Source: Achromobacter sp. UMC71 (lineage in GTDB: Bacteria > Pseudomonadota > Gammaproteobacteria > Burkholderiales > Burkholderiaceae_B). From it: a stretch of 64,000 nt of DNA. The notes below the pieces were generated by a model. It did no database searches, was not told the DNA's origin, and saw only the letters and a list, made by a program, of their open reading frames with translations. The stretch lies in assembly GCF_014170305.1 (NCBI RefSeq), contig NZ_LZZT01000037.1, forward strand, positions 1-64,000. Direction: 5' to 3'. Within the stretch, counting starts at the first letter, position 1; the number at the start of each line of letters is the position of its first letter. Positions 8,487 to 17,198 of this stretch are shown here, piece after piece. The translations under genes and the position numbers were made by a program.

Positions 8487-9209
8487 ATGCAAGAATCCTC
8501 CAGCGCTTCCGGCCTGCAATGGCGCGGTATCGCGCCGCCGCTCAAACTGTCGGACTACAAAGTCATTGCGTTCGACATGGACTCGACGCTGATCGCCATC
8601 GAGACCCTGGACGAAATGGCCGACCTGATGGGCAAGAAGGCCGAGGTGGCCGCCCTGACCGAAGCGGCCATGCGCGGCGAGATCACCGACTACAAGCAAA
8701 GCCTGCGGCAACGCGTGGCGCTGTTGGCGGGCATGCCGCAGGCGGGGCTGGACGAGGTGTACGAACAGCGCCTGCGCCTGAATCCCGGCGTGGAAACCCT
8801 GATCGCGGCGTGCAAGGAAGCGGGCCTGTTCTGCCTGCTGGTGACGGGCGGCTTCACCTGCTTTACCGACCGCCTGCGCGTGCGGCTGGGGCTGGACGAC
8901 GTGCGCGCCAATGTGCTGGAAATCGAAGATGGGCGCCTGACCGGCCGTTTGCTGGCGCAACCGTGGGGCGACCTGTGCGACGGCGAGGAAAAGCGCCGCA
9001 AGCTGCTGGAAGTCTGCGCATCGCTGGGCGTCGGCCCCGAGCAGGCCATCGCGGTGGGCGACGGCGCCAACGACCTGCCGATGCTGCGCACCGCCGGCCT
9101 GTCGGTCGCCTATCACGCCAAGCCGGCGGTGCGCCAGCAGGCCAAGGTCGCCATCGACCAGGGCGGGCTGGATCAGCTGCTGCGGCTGTTTTCGCCGGCG
9201 GAGCATTGA
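8487..9209 (+). CDS. serB: phosphoserine phosphatase
   Basis: HAD-superfamily hydrolase of 240 residues that makes L-serine from phosphoserine, the last step of serine synthesis. The HAD motif I is AFDMDSTLI (two Asp, residues about 30 and 32), followed by the SerB-specific IETLDEMADL; motif II is LVTGGFTCF; motif III is the lysine in EEKRRKLLE; motif IV is AVGDGANDLPML. The length equals compact SerB enzymes without the N-terminal ACT domains. The start at 8487 follows an AAGGA-containing site and lies just after the regulator's stop; an in-frame reading from 8364 would overlap the regulator and is rejected. Confidence 0.92.
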   Translation: MQESSSASGLQWRGIAPPLKLSDYKVIAFDMDSTLIAIETLDEMADLMGKKAEVAALTEAAMRGEITDYKQSLRQRVALLAGMPQAGLDEVYEQRLRLNPGVETLIAACKEAGLFCLLVTGGFTCFTDRLRVRLGLDDVRANVLEIEDGRLTGRLLAQPWGDLCDGEEKRRKLLEVCASLGVGPEQAIAVGDGANDLPMLRTAGLSVAYHAKPAVRQQAKVAIDQGGLDQLLRLFSPAEH

Positions 9210-9344
9210 TACCGGGTCGCGCCAGGCGTAATCTAATGCGCGACGACGCGGACAGGCGCCGGATTAAAGCTTCCCGCGAACGCGCCGTAAATCAGGAGAG
9301 AGGGCATACCGCCTTCCCGTACCTGCTTGCGCAAAGGAAATGCC

Positions 9345-9668
9345 ATGATCATTTCTGGATCCGTTCGTGCGTTGCTCGTCGTTGCTGCCCTGAGTCCCAC
9401 GCTTGCCACCGCTGGTCCGGCGGACGGGACGATTCATTTTCAGGGCGCCATTGTTGACGCTACCAATTGCCGGGTCACCGGTGTGAGCACCGGTCAGGCG
9501 CCGGTCGCGCAATTGCAGTGCCAGACCCGCAGCGGGCTGGGTCAGGCCAGCCAGGCCGATCTGCAGGCCCGCAGCGTCACGACGCGGGTGGAACAGGTGG
9601 TTCTGAAGACCGATAGCCGCGGCCAGCCGATGCAGTATGGCCGGATCGTGACGCTGACCTATCGGTAG
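9345..9668 (+). CDS. small exported protein, weakly fimbrial-subunit-like
   Basis: Exported protein of 107 residues. A signal peptide (MIISGSVRALLVVAALSPTLATA, residues 1-23) is followed by GTIHFQGAIVDATNC, which resembles the first strand and first cysteine of chaperone-usher fimbrial subunits, and there is a second cysteine in LQCQTRSG. It is shorter than a normal pilin (about 150-180 residues), and no usher or chaperone gene is nearby. The start at 9345 is chosen because AAAGGA lies about 8 bases upstream. It stands alone between serB and the convergent fabV. I do not assign a function. Confidence 0.6.
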   Translation: MIISGSVRALLVVAALSPTLATAGPADGTIHFQGAIVDATNCRVTGVSTGQAPVAQLQCQTRSGLGQASQADLQARSVTTRVEQVVLKTDSRGQPMQYGRIVTLTYR

Positions 9669-9672
9669 GCGG

Positions 9673-9695
9673 CCGCCGGACGCGAGATCCGGCGG
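9673..9695. terminator. hairpin between convergent genes
   Basis: Perfect 8-bp stem CCGCCGGA/TCCGGCGG with a 7-nt loop, directly after the stop of the small exported protein and before the 3' end of fabV. There is no T-run. Confidence 0.4.
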
Positions 9696-9722
9696 GCAGG
9701 GTGGCAAGCCAGGCTGGCGGCC

Positions 9723-10919
9723 TCAGGCCGCGATCAGCCCGGGAATCTTCACGTCCGGGTCCACATCGGCCTGGTAGTCCACGCCGTCGATCTCGAAACC
9801 GAACAGGCGCAGGAATTCCTGCTTGTAGCCGGCGAAGTCGGTCATGTCGTACAGATTTTCCTTCGTGACCTGATGCCACAGGGCCTGCACCTGCGCCTGC
9901 ACGGCCGGGGCCAGCTCCTTGTAGTCGGCGCGCAGACGGCCTTCGGCGTCCAGGATCGGCGCATCGCCGCACAGGCTGTCGCGGTACAGGCCGTAGACCT
10001 GCTCGATGCAGCCTTCGTGCGTGCCCTGTGCTTTCATGACCTTGAACAGCAGCGACAGATACAGCGGCATCATCGGGATGGCCGAGCTGGCTTGGGTGAC
10101 CACCGCTTTCAGGACCGACACGCGGGCATCGCCGCCGCGCGCGGCCAGCTTGGCGCGGATGTCCAGCACCTTTTGGTCCAGGTCCTTCTTGGCGGCGCCA
10201 ATGGAGCCGTTCCAGTAGATGTCGTGGGTGATCTTTTCGCCCAGATAGGTGAAGGCGGTGGTGGTGGCGCCTTCGGCCAGCACGCCGGCCTGGAGCAGGG
10301 CGTCGATCCAGAACTGCCAGTCTTCACCGCCCATCACGGCCACGGTGCCGTCGATTTCCTCCTGGGTGGCCGGCTCCAGCACCGATTCCTTGATCACTTC
10401 CTTGTCCGTGTCCAGCCCGCGCAGATTGACGGCATGGCCGATCGGCTTGAGGGTGGAATTGAACACTTCACCCGTCTTGGGGTGCGTGCGGCGCGGCGCG
10501 GCCAGGCTGTAGATCACTTGGTCGACCTGGCCCAGGTCTTGTTTGATGGCGGCGATGGCCTGCGCCTTGACGGCGTCGGAAAAGGCATCGCCATTGATGC
10601 TCTTGGCGTACAGGCCTTCGGCGCTGGCAAACTTGTCGAAAGCGGCGCTGTTGTACCAGCCCGGCGTGCCGGCCTTGCCGGCTTCGGGCGGACGTTCGAA
10701 GAACACCCCCAGCGTCTGTGAGCCGCAGGCGAAGGCTGCGCTGATGCGGGCGGCCAGGCCGTAGCCGGTGGACGCGCCGATCACCAGCACGCGTTTGGGC
10801 CCTCCGGATATCGGACCCTGGGCGCGGACGTAGTCGATCTGGTGCTTGACGTTGGCTTCGCAGCCGACGGGATGGGTGGTGACGCAGATGAAGCCGCGCA
10901 CGCGGGGTTTGATGACCAT
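9723..10919 (-). CDS. fabV: trans-2-enoyl-ACP/CoA reductase, FabV type
   Basis: NADH-dependent enoyl reductase of 398 residues, the usual FabV length, catalysing the last reduction of fatty-acid elongation. The start at 10919 gives [17 protein letters not shown], the conserved FabV N-terminus, with GAGG about 8 bases upstream. The nucleotide-binding loop is [14 protein letters not shown], and the active-site Y-X8-K is in [14 protein letters not shown]. Other family blocks are [11 protein letters not shown] and [12 protein letters not shown]. FabV enzymes are known to be poorly inhibited by triclosan. The gene is followed on the same side by the convergent small exported protein; it is probably monocistronic. 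Confidence 0.93.
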   Translation of the reverse strand: MVIKPRVRGFICVTTHPVGCEANVKHQIDYVRAQGPISGGPKRVLVIGASTGYGLAARISAAFACGSQTLGVFFERPPEAGKAGTPGWYNSAAFDKFASAEGLYAKSINGDAFSDAVKAQAIAAIKQDLGQVDQVIYSLAAPRRTHPKTGEVFNSTLKPIGHAVNLRGLDTDKEVIKESVLEPATQEEIDGTVAVMGGEDWQFWIDALLQAGVLAEGATTTAFTYLGEKITHDIYWNGSIGAAKKDLDQKVLDIRAKLAARGGDARVSVLKAVVTQASSAIPMMPLYLSLLFKVMKAQGTHEGCIEQVYGLYRDSLCGDAPILDAEGRLRADYKELAPAVQAQVQALWHQVTKENLYDMTDFAGYKQEFLRLFGFEIDGVDYQADVDPDVKIPGLIAA

Positions 10920-11039
10920 GAAGACCTCGTTCAGGGAATGCCGGGGAGGCGCCCGCGCGACAGGCGGGAAGCGCCGAGCATTGTACGGGAGGCGGGCGCG
11001 CCTGGCCGGGGCAGCCCGCACACGTCAGGCGCCCGGGAA

Positions 11040-11999
11040 CTAGCGGGCGTCGGCCCCCGCGGCTGCCATCGCCAGCGCGCGGCCGCGGCGCCACTCGACC
11101 AGGCCGATGCCGATGCCGCTGGCGCAGATGATGGCGATGCCCAGCCAGGTGAGCGGGTCGGGGAAGTGGTCCCAGACCAGCCAGCCGACGGTGGTGGCGC
11201 TGATGATCTGCAAATAGATGAAGGGCGCCAGCGTGGACGCGGGCGCGCGGCGGTAGGCGGCGATCTGGAACAGGTGGCCCAGGCCGCCGGTGACGCCGGT
11301 GGAGATCAGCAAGGTCCAGTCCAGCGGCGTGAGCGACTGCAATACCGGCAGGGCGGGGGGCAGAATGAAGGGCAGGGCCAGCGTCAGGCAGCCCGTGCCC
11401 ACCGCGCCGCTCCAGATCAGCGAGGTGAACGGATCGTCGCCGGCCACGCGGCGCGTGGCGATGAATTGGGCCGCAAAGCAACAGGCCGTGATCAGGCCGA
11501 AAATGGTGCCGACCGGATGCAGCCCGCCGCCTGGGCGGATCACGATGACCACGCCGATGAAGGCGATGCCCGCAGCGACAAAGCGCGACAGCCGGGCCGG
11601 TTCCTTCAGCACCCAGGGCGCCAACGACAGCACCAGCAGCGGCGCCAGGAAATTGATGGCGGTGGCCTCGGCCTGGGGAATGTAGCTGAGGGTCGTGAAG
11701 AACATCAGCGTGGCCAGGAACATCGAGCCGCCGCGCAGGATCTGTTCGCGCGGCTTCTTGCTGCGCAGCACGCCCAGTCCGCGGGTGGGCAGCACCAGGG
11801 CCAGCACCAGCACCAAATGCACCGCATAGCGGAACCACGACAGCACCAGCAGCGGCACCCCCGCGTTCATGACCCATTTGCCGCTGGCGTCCAGGCAGGA
11901 CAGGGTCCACATCGACAGCACCAGCAACAGGATGCCAACGAGCGGGCCGCTGGCGGCGGATGCGCCGCGTGGCGGGCGACCGGTAGCGGCCGGGGACAT
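11040..11999 (-). CDS. DMT-superfamily (EamA) transporter
   Basis: Inner-membrane transporter of 319 residues with about ten hydrophobic segments and two EamA repeats (about residues 22-150 and 165-295). The start at 11999 (MSPAATGRP) is the only one that places the first helix correctly; a much longer upstream reading to 12662 is antisense to the LysR gene. EamA proteins export amino acids and other small metabolites; the substrate is not visible here. It diverges from the LysR-type gene at 12088 with an 88-bp gap, so that regulator may control it as well as the TRAP operon. Confidence 0.85.
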   Translation of the reverse strand: MSPAATGRPPRGASAASGPLVGILLLVLSMWTLSCLDASGKWVMNAGVPLLVLSWFRYAVHLVLVLALVLPTRGLGVLRSKKPREQILRGGSMFLATLMFFTTLSYIPQAEATAINFLAPLLVLSLAPWVLKEPARLSRFVAAGIAFIGVVIVIRPGGGLHPVGTIFGLITACCFAAQFIATRRVAGDDPFTSLIWSGAVGTGCLTLALPFILPPALPVLQSLTPLDWTLLISTGVTGGLGHLFQIAAYRRAPASTLAPFIYLQIISATTVGWLVWDHFPDPLTWLGIAIICASGIGIGLVEWRRGRALAMAAAGADAR

Positions 12000-12087
12000 G
12001 GACAGACTCCTTGTGCGCGAAGGGGGCCGCGGGCAGGGTGCCGGGGCGGCTGACATGATACGCTCATCGCGCCGGGGGAAAAGGCTC

Positions 12088-12993
12088 ATGATCGAACTAC
12101 GCAACATAGAAACATTTTTTTGGGTGGCCACGCTGGGGAGCTTTCGCGCGGCCGCCGACAAGCTCAACACCACGCAGCCGGCGGTGTCACAGCGCATCGC
12201 GTCGCTGGAAGCCGACCTGGGCGTGCAGTTGTTCGAGCGCGACGCCCGGGGCGTCAAGCTGACGGGCAAGGGCCACGAACTGCTGTCGCACGCCGAACGC
12301 ATGCTGCAGGTGCGGCGCGACATGTTCGAAGCGGCGCGCGCGCAGAACGTCATGACCGGCACGGTGCGCATCGGCGTGGCCGAGACCATCGTGCAGACCT
12401 GGCTGCCCACGCTGATCGAACTGGTGCATACGTCGTATCCGGCGCTGGTGCTGGAAATCGAGGTGGACACGACGCATGTGCTGCGTTCACACCTGATGGC
12501 CCGGCAGATCGACCTGGCCTTCCTGATGGGGCCGGTGCTCGAGGCGCGGGTCGAGAACCTGCCCCTGTGCACGTATCCGCTGGCATGGGTCGCCAGTCCC
12601 TTGCTGGAGCTGGGGCCAGAACCGCTGACGCTGGAGCGCATCGGCCGGCTGCCCATCATCACCTATCCGTCCAACAGCGCGCCGTACCGCGTGGTGCGCG
12701 ACATGCTGACGCGCGCGGGCGTCGCGTCGCCGCGCATGTACGGCAGCGCCTCCATGTCCATGGTGGTGCGCATGACGCAGGACGGCATCGGCACCAGCGT
12801 GATCGCACCCGTGTTCCTGGGCAAGGAACTGGCGCGCGGTGAGTTGCGCATCCTGCAGGTGGACGCCGATCCGCTGCCGGAACTGAGCTTTACGGCGACC
12901 TGGGTGCAAGGCCCGGACAGCCATGCCGTCCGCCTGATCGCGCAGATGGCGCAGAAGGTCGCGGCGCAGGCCGGCGACAGCATTCCCGCGTAG
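12088..12993 (+). CDS. LysR-type regulator, copy 1 of a paralogous pair
   Basis: Transcription factor of 301 residues with an N-terminal helix-turn-helix (FRAAADKLNTTQPAVSQRIA, about residues 19-38) and a LysR substrate-binding domain. It is closely related to the gene at 18634: 50 of the first 60 residues are identical by eye, and the similarity continues through the effector domain (for example RQIDLAF, RVENL, ASPRMYGS against APRMYGS). Copy 1 lies before the TRAP operon and copy 2 after the amidase, so the two bracket the catabolic genes. The start at 12088 follows a GGGGGAAAAGG tract; an upstream in-frame start at 11869 overlaps the divergent transporter and is rejected. Confidence 0.88.
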   Translation: MIELRNIETFFWVATLGSFRAAADKLNTTQPAVSQRIASLEADLGVQLFERDARGVKLTGKGHELLSHAERMLQVRRDMFEAARAQNVMTGTVRIGVAETIVQTWLPTLIELVHTSYPALVLEIEVDTTHVLRSHLMARQIDLAFLMGPVLEARVENLPLCTYPLAWVASPLLELGPEPLTLERIGRLPIITYPSNSAPYRVVRDMLTRAGVASPRMYGSASMSMVVRMTQDGIGTSVIAPVFLGKELARGELRILQVDADPLPELSFTATWVQGPDSHAVRLIAQMAQKVAAQAGDSIPA

Positions 12994-13336
12994 GTGTTTT
13001 CCCCAAAGGGCAAGTCGCGGCCGGCATGAAAGCCGGCTGCGGCGCTGCCGCGCCCGTCGTCCGCAATGTCCCGCAAAGCCGCATGGTTACTGGTTGCGCG
13101 GCCGATGCCAACGTTTGCCGCGGCGAGACCCAAGAAATATTTATACCCCCACATCGCAACATACGATTGGACGCTGGGCGCCCCTGACGCTGCAATGGCG
13201 GCACATCAGAGAAGGCCTGGAGACACGGGCCGGGGGAAAAACCGACTCCTCTGACGTTTCGATTTCTACCCGCGCGCGAACAGGGTAACGGGGACCTGCG
13301 CGCGGCAGACCATCCCGCCAGCCAGGAGTGTTGTCC
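12994..13336 (+). other. 343-bp gap before the TRAP operon
   Basis: No credible gene is seen. The left part holds a GCCGGC-N6-GCCGGC hairpin (about 13022-13040) that may end the LysR transcript. The right part holds the operator and promoter described at 13153-13196, then about 130 bases of untranslated leader with no clear secondary structure. Confidence 0.6.
13153..13196 (+). promoter_or_regulatory. TRAP operon operator and promoter, copy A
   Basis: ATCGCAACATACGAT (13153-13167) is an ATC-N9-GAT dyad that obeys the LysR T-N11-A rule. It abuts TTGGAC (13167-13172), 18 bases, then TGCAAT (13191-13196), a plausible -35/-10 pair. The same arrangement recurs upstream of the DUF1445 gene at 19568-19611 with 20 of 22 bases identical over the operator and the same 18-base spacing. 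The match in two places is seen directly; regulator binding is inferred. Confidence 0.7.
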
Positions 13337-14383
13337 ATGAAGAAGTCGCTTGTTCTAGCCGCCGTCGCGGCCAGTCTGTTGACGGGCGCCGTACAGGCGC
13401 AAGACCTGCCCAAGACCCATCTGAAAGTGGTGGGCGGCCTGTCCAACCTTACCGCCTACAACGATTACGAGAAGCCTTTCTGGACCAAGACCGTGCCGGA
13501 AGCCTCCAAGGGCCAGGTGACGGCGGACATCAAGGGCTTCAACGAAATGGGCCTGAAGGGGCCCGAGCTGCTGCGCCTGATGTCGACCGGCGTGGTCGAG
13601 TTCGGCACCGCCACGCTGTCGTACTTCGCCAGCGACAACCCGATCAACGAGGCCATCGACCTGGCCGGCCTGGCGCCCGACGTACAGACGGCGCGCGCGG
13701 TCACCAATGCGTTCGAGCCGGTCTACGCCCGCCTGTACGGCGAAGGCAACAACGTCAAACTGTTGGGCATTTCAACCTATCCGGCGCAGGTGCTGTTCTG
13801 CAACGCCGACATCAAGGGCCTGGCCGACATCAAGGGCAAGAAGGTCCGCACCAGCAGCCGCACCACGGCCGAGTTCGTCGAGGCGCTGGGCGGTTCCAGC
13901 GTCACGATGGCGTTCGGCGAAGTGGTGCCGGCGCTGCAGAACAAGGTGGTCGACTGCGCCATCACCGGATCGCTATCGGGCTACTCCGCCAAGTGGTACG
14001 AAGTGTCGACCCACCTGGTGGCCCTGCCGATCAACTGGAACCAGCAGATCCACGCGGTCAACCAGAAAGCCTGGGACAAGCTCGATCCGAACGTCCGCAC
14101 GTTCGTGCAGGCCAACGTGAAGACGCTGGTCGACAACATCTGGGATGCCGCGGCGCGCCAGACGCAAGAGGGCTATGACTGCAATACCGGCGCCGCGGCC
14201 TGCCCGTACCCGGTCAAGGGCAAGATGGTGCTGGTGCAGCCGTCGGATGCCGACCGCGCGCTGCTCAAGAAGGTCACGCAGGAAGCCGTGCTGCCCAAAT
14301 GGGCCGCCCGTTGCTCCGCGCAATGCGTCAAGGATTTCAACGCCACCGTCGGCAAGACGCTGGGCGTGACCGCCAGCAAGTAA
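13337..14383 (+). CDS. TRAP transporter periplasmic binding protein (DctP family)
   Basis: Extracytoplasmic solute receptor of 348 residues for a tripartite, sodium-driven TRAP uptake system. It has a Sec signal peptide (MKKSLVLAAVAASLLTGAVQA) and typical DctP blocks, such as GPELLRLMSTGVVEFG, ADIKGKKVRTSSRTT and VVPALQNKVVDCAITG. TRAP receptors usually bind carboxylates through one conserved arginine, here probably the one in KVRTSSR. An unusual cysteine-bearing segment YDCNTGAAACPYP lies near residue 285. The start at 13337 has CCAGGAG 8 bases upstream; GTG at 13328 is in frame but lacks that spacing. First gene of a five-gene operon. Confidence 0.9.
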   Translation: MKKSLVLAAVAASLLTGAVQAQDLPKTHLKVVGGLSNLTAYNDYEKPFWTKTVPEASKGQVTADIKGFNEMGLKGPELLRLMSTGVVEFGTATLSYFASDNPINEAIDLAGLAPDVQTARAVTNAFEPVYARLYGEGNNVKLLGISTYPAQVLFCNADIKGLADIKGKKVRTSSRTTAEFVEALGGSSVTMAFGEVVPALQNKVVDCAITGSLSGYSAKWYEVSTHLVALPINWNQQIHAVNQKAWDKLDPNVRTFVQANVKTLVDNIWDAAARQTQEGYDCNTGAAACPYPVKGKMVLVQPSDADRALLKKVTQEAVLPKWAARCSAQCVKDFNATVGKTLGVTASK

Positions 14384-14390
14384 ACGCGGC

Positions 14391-14416
14391 GGCGCGCCGT
14401 TTTTCCACGGCGCGCC
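14391..14416 (+). other. intercistronic hairpin after the binding-protein gene
   Basis: Perfect 10-bp stem GGCGCGCCGT/ACGGCGCGCC with a 6-nt loop, 7 bases after the receptor stop and 45 bases before the next start. Such hairpins often protect the upstream message and so raise receptor over permease levels; that role is inferred. Confidence 0.55.
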
Positions 14417-14461
14417 CGCGCTTCCCCATCGAGGCCGGCTCCGGCCGCAAAAGGCTTTTTC

Positions 14462-15082
14462 ATGACCCGATCCGAACACTTCCGCCTGCTGGGCGGGTTG
14501 CTGCGGCGCGCCGAGACCTGCTCGCGCATGGCCGTATGGGCGGGCGGCGCGTTGACCGTCGCCAGCGTCCTGCTCATTTCCTTCGACGTGCTGGCCCGCA
14601 AGTTCCTGGGCTTCAACACGGGCGGCGCGGACGAACTGTCCAGCTACGCCTTCGCCATCAGCACGTCGTGGGCGCTGGCCTTCGCCACGCTGCAACGCGC
14701 CAACGTGCGCGTGGACGTGCTCTACCAGATGCTGCCGGTGCGTGTATCGGCCTTGCTGGACTGGATCTCCATGGTCGCCCTGGCGGTCTTCATGGTGTTC
14801 CTGACCTATTACGCCTACGAGGTGGTGCAGACTTCCTGGGCCCAGAAGTCGGCGGCCAATACGCCGTTGGCCACGCCGTTGTGGATTCCGCAGGGCCTGT
14901 GGGTGCTGGGGCTGGCGTGGATGTGCGTGACCGTGGCGCTGATGCTGGCGCGCGCGTCGGCCGCGCTGGTGACCGGCGACCTGGCGCTGGTCAAGGAGAT
15001 CTGCGGCGTGCGTTCGGCGCAGGAAGAGGCCGATGAAGAAGCCGCCGCTGGCGAGCGCATGGTGAAAGGAGCCTCGGCATGA
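14462..15082 (+). CDS. TRAP transporter small permease (DctQ family)
   Basis: Inner-membrane subunit of 206 residues with four predicted helices, the first around residues 24-46 (WAGGALTVASVLLISFDV). DctQ-type blocks include ARKFLGFNTGGADELSSYAF and RANVRVDVLYQMLP. The stop overlaps the start of the large permease gene by 4 bases (ATGA at 15079-15082), so translation is coupled. The last 20 residues are acidic and soluble. Confidence 0.88.
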   Translation: MTRSEHFRLLGGLLRRAETCSRMAVWAGGALTVASVLLISFDVLARKFLGFNTGGADELSSYAFAISTSWALAFATLQRANVRVDVLYQMLPVRVSALLDWISMVALAVFMVFLTYYAYEVVQTSWAQKSAANTPLATPLWIPQGLWVLGLAWMCVTVALMLARASAALVTGDLALVKEICGVRSAQEEADEEAAAGERMVKGASA

Positions 15083-16362
15083 TCGCGACCGCCCTGACTT
15101 TGCTGCTGGTGCTGATCGGCCTGTCGATTCCCGTGGGCGCCGCCCTGGGGGTGCTGGGCCTGATCCTGGACCCGATGTTCTCCATGCTGCCGCTGTCGCG
15201 CGCGATCGGCGAGATTTCCTGGAGCACGAACAATGAATTCCTGCTGGTGGCGATTCCGCTGTTCATCATGCTGGGCGAGGTGCTGCTGCGCGCCGGCTTT
15301 GCCGAACGCATGTACGGCGCGATGAGCCTGTGGCTGTCCTGGCTGCCGGGCGGCCTGATGCACGCCAACATCGGCGCCTCCACGTTGTTTTCGGCCACCT
15401 CGGGCTCCAGCGTGGCCACGGCCGCCACGGTGGGTACCGTAGCTATCCCGCAGATCCGCAAGTACGGCTACAACGAGCCGCTCTTCCTGGGCAGCCTGGC
15501 GGCCGGCGGCACGCTGGGGATCCTGATCCCGCCGTCGATCAACTTGGTCATCTATGGCGTATTGACCAATTCCTCGGTGCCCAAGCTGTATCTGGCCGGC
15601 ATCATCCCGGGGTTCGCGATGGCGGCCCTGTTCATGCTGACGGTGGCGATCGCCTGCCTGGCCAAACCGTCATGGGGCGGCAAGAAGATCCAGGCTACCT
15701 GGGGCGAGCGTTTTGCCAGCCTGGTGCACCTGGCGCCGCCCATGGGGATCTTCCTGCTGGTGGTGGGATCGATCTACGCGGGCCTGGCCACGCCGACCGA
15801 GGCCGCGGCGCTGGGCGTGCTGGGCGCGCTGATCCTGGCTGCCTGGTTCCGCCGCCTGACGTGGACCATGCTGCGCGAAGCGATGGAAGGCACCATGCGT
15901 TCCACCGCGATGATCATGCTGATCGTCGTTGCCGCCAGCTTCCTGAACTTCGTCATGTCGGCGACCGGGCTGACCGATGCGCTGACCCAGTCGATTACGG
16001 GCCTGGGGCTGTCGCCGGGCTGGATGCTGCTGATCGTGATCGTGTTCTACCTGGTGTTGGGGTGCTTCATGGAAACACTGTCCATGATGATCACGACCAT
16101 CCCCATCGTGGCGCCGATCATGATCGCATTGGGGTACGACCCCATCTGGCTGGGCATCATCATCATCATCCTGGTCGAAGCCGCGCTGATCACGCCGCCG
16201 GTGGGGCTGAACCTGTTCGTGGTGCAGAGCCTGCGCAAGAGCGGCTCGATGGGCGCCGTGATCGTCGGCAGCCTGCCGTTCGTGCTGGCGATGTTCCTGA
16301 TGCTGGCGCTGCTGTCCTGGTGGCCGGACCTGGCCCTGTGGCTGCCGCGGGTGTTCGGCTAG
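15079..16362 (+). CDS. TRAP transporter large permease (DctM family)
   Basis: Transport subunit of 427 residues with about twelve membrane helices. Family marks are NNEFLLVAIPLFIMLGE near the N-terminus, SGSSVATAATVGTVAIP (helical hairpin region), GGTLGILIPPSINLVIYG and LITPPVGLNLFVVQSL. Together with DctP and DctQ it completes one TRAP system. The next gene starts 63 bp later after a hairpin, so DUF2848 and the amidase are probably in the same transcript at lower level. Confidence 0.92.
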   Translation: MIATALTLLLVLIGLSIPVGAALGVLGLILDPMFSMLPLSRAIGEISWSTNNEFLLVAIPLFIMLGEVLLRAGFAERMYGAMSLWLSWLPGGLMHANIGASTLFSATSGSSVATAATVGTVAIPQIRKYGYNEPLFLGSLAAGGTLGILIPPSINLVIYGVLTNSSVPKLYLAGIIPGFAMAALFMLTVAIACLAKPSWGGKKIQATWGERFASLVHLAPPMGIFLLVVGSIYAGLATPTEAAALGVLGALILAAWFRRLTWTMLREAMEGTMRSTAMIMLIVVAASFLNFVMSATGLTDALTQSITGLGLSPGWMLLIVIVFYLVLGCFMETLSMMITTIPIVAPIMIALGYDPIWLGIIIIILVEAALITPPVGLNLFVVQSLRKSGSMGAVIVGSLPFVLAMFLMLALLSWWPDLALWLPRVFG

Positions 16363-16374
16363 CGCCACCGCACC

Positions 16375-16396
16375 GGGCGCGGTCCGTGCCGCGCCC
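16375..16396 (+). other. intercistronic hairpin after the large permease gene
   Basis: 8-bp stem GGGCGCGG/CCGCGCCC with a 6-nt loop, followed by ATTTTC. The T content is too weak for a strong terminator; partial termination or message stabilisation is possible. Confidence 0.45.
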
Positions 16397-16425
16397 ATTT
16401 TCTATTTTCCCTACGCAGGATATCC

Positions 16426-17109
16426 ATGAAAGCCGTATTCCAGATTGAAGCCGAAGTCCCCCGCCAGATCGAGGTGGACGTCAAGACCCTGATCGTGGCC
16501 GGCTGGGCCGGGCGTGACATGGCCGCCATCGAGCACCACATCGAAGAACTGGCCGCCATCGGCGTGCCGCGCCCCAGCAGCGTGCCGCTGTACTACCGCA
16601 TCGCCGAGAACCAGTTGACCCAGGCCGAACGCGTGCAGGCGCTGGGCGGCGATTCGTCGGGCGAGGTCGAGACCTTTGTATTCGCGGCGGACGGCGAGAT
16701 GTACGTCAGCATCGCTTCAGACCACACCGACCGCAAGCTGGAGACGGTCAGCGTGGCCATGTCCAAGCAGGTCTGCATCAAGCCGGTCGCGGCCCAGGCC
16801 TGGCGCCTGGCCGACGTGGCTGGCCATTGGGACGAGCTGATCATCCGCTCCTGGATCGTCGAGAATGGCGTTCAGGTGCTGTACCAGGAGGGCCCGCTGT
16901 CCTCGCTGCGCACGCCGCAGGAACTGATTGCCGGCTATACCGGCGGGGCCGCCGTGCTGCCCGAAGGCGCCGGCATGACCTGCGGCACGGTCGGAGCCAT
17001 CGGCGGCATCCGCCCGGCGGCCGATTTCACGATGGAACTGTACGATCCGCGGCGCCAACGCAGCCTGCGTCACCGTTATCATGTGGACAGCCTGCCCGTG
17101 GTGGCCTAG
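16426..17109 (+). CDS. DUF2848 family protein
   Basis: Soluble protein of 227 residues with no signal peptide, which I recognise as DUF2848 from its overall pattern: a PSSVPLYYRI block near residue 45, DHTDRKLETVSVAMSKQ near residue 105, WDELIIRSWI and a C-terminal MTCGTVGAIGGIRPAADF. The family has no established reaction that I can name; the glycine-rich C-terminal block recalls fumarylacetoacetate-hydrolase-like proteins, but that is a guess. It lies between a TRAP permease and an amidase, so a step in breakdown of the transported amide or acid is the sensible inference. Start chosen at the first ATG after the hairpin. Confidence 0.65.
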   Translation: MKAVFQIEAEVPRQIEVDVKTLIVAGWAGRDMAAIEHHIEELAAIGVPRPSSVPLYYRIAENQLTQAERVQALGGDSSGEVETFVFAADGEMYVSIASDHTDRKLETVSVAMSKQVCIKPVAAQAWRLADVAGHWDELIIRSWIVENGVQVLYQEGPLSSLRTPQELIAGYTGGAAVLPEGAGMTCGTVGAIGGIRPAADFTMELYDPRRQRSLRHRYHVDSLPVVA

Positions 17110-17126
17110 GCAGCTGCGGTGATACC

Positions 17127-17152
17127 GGCGCGCCTTGCGCTGCGGGCGCGCC
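17127..17152 (+). other. intercistronic hairpin before the amidase gene
   Basis: GGCGCGCC is repeated as an inverted pair (17127-17134 and 17145-17152) around a 10-nt loop. This is the third GC-rich hairpin between genes of the same operon and shares the GGCGCGCC core with the one at 14391. Confidence 0.45.
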
Positions 17153-17198
17153 CGTCCGTCCATATTTTTCACGCCGCCCCGGCGGCATCTGGAACCTT

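Noticed and set aside
16827..17198. Longer amidase start overlapping the DUF2848 gene
   Set aside because: The extra 124 residues are a shadow of DUF2848; the protein from 17199 already has normal length and all active-site residues.
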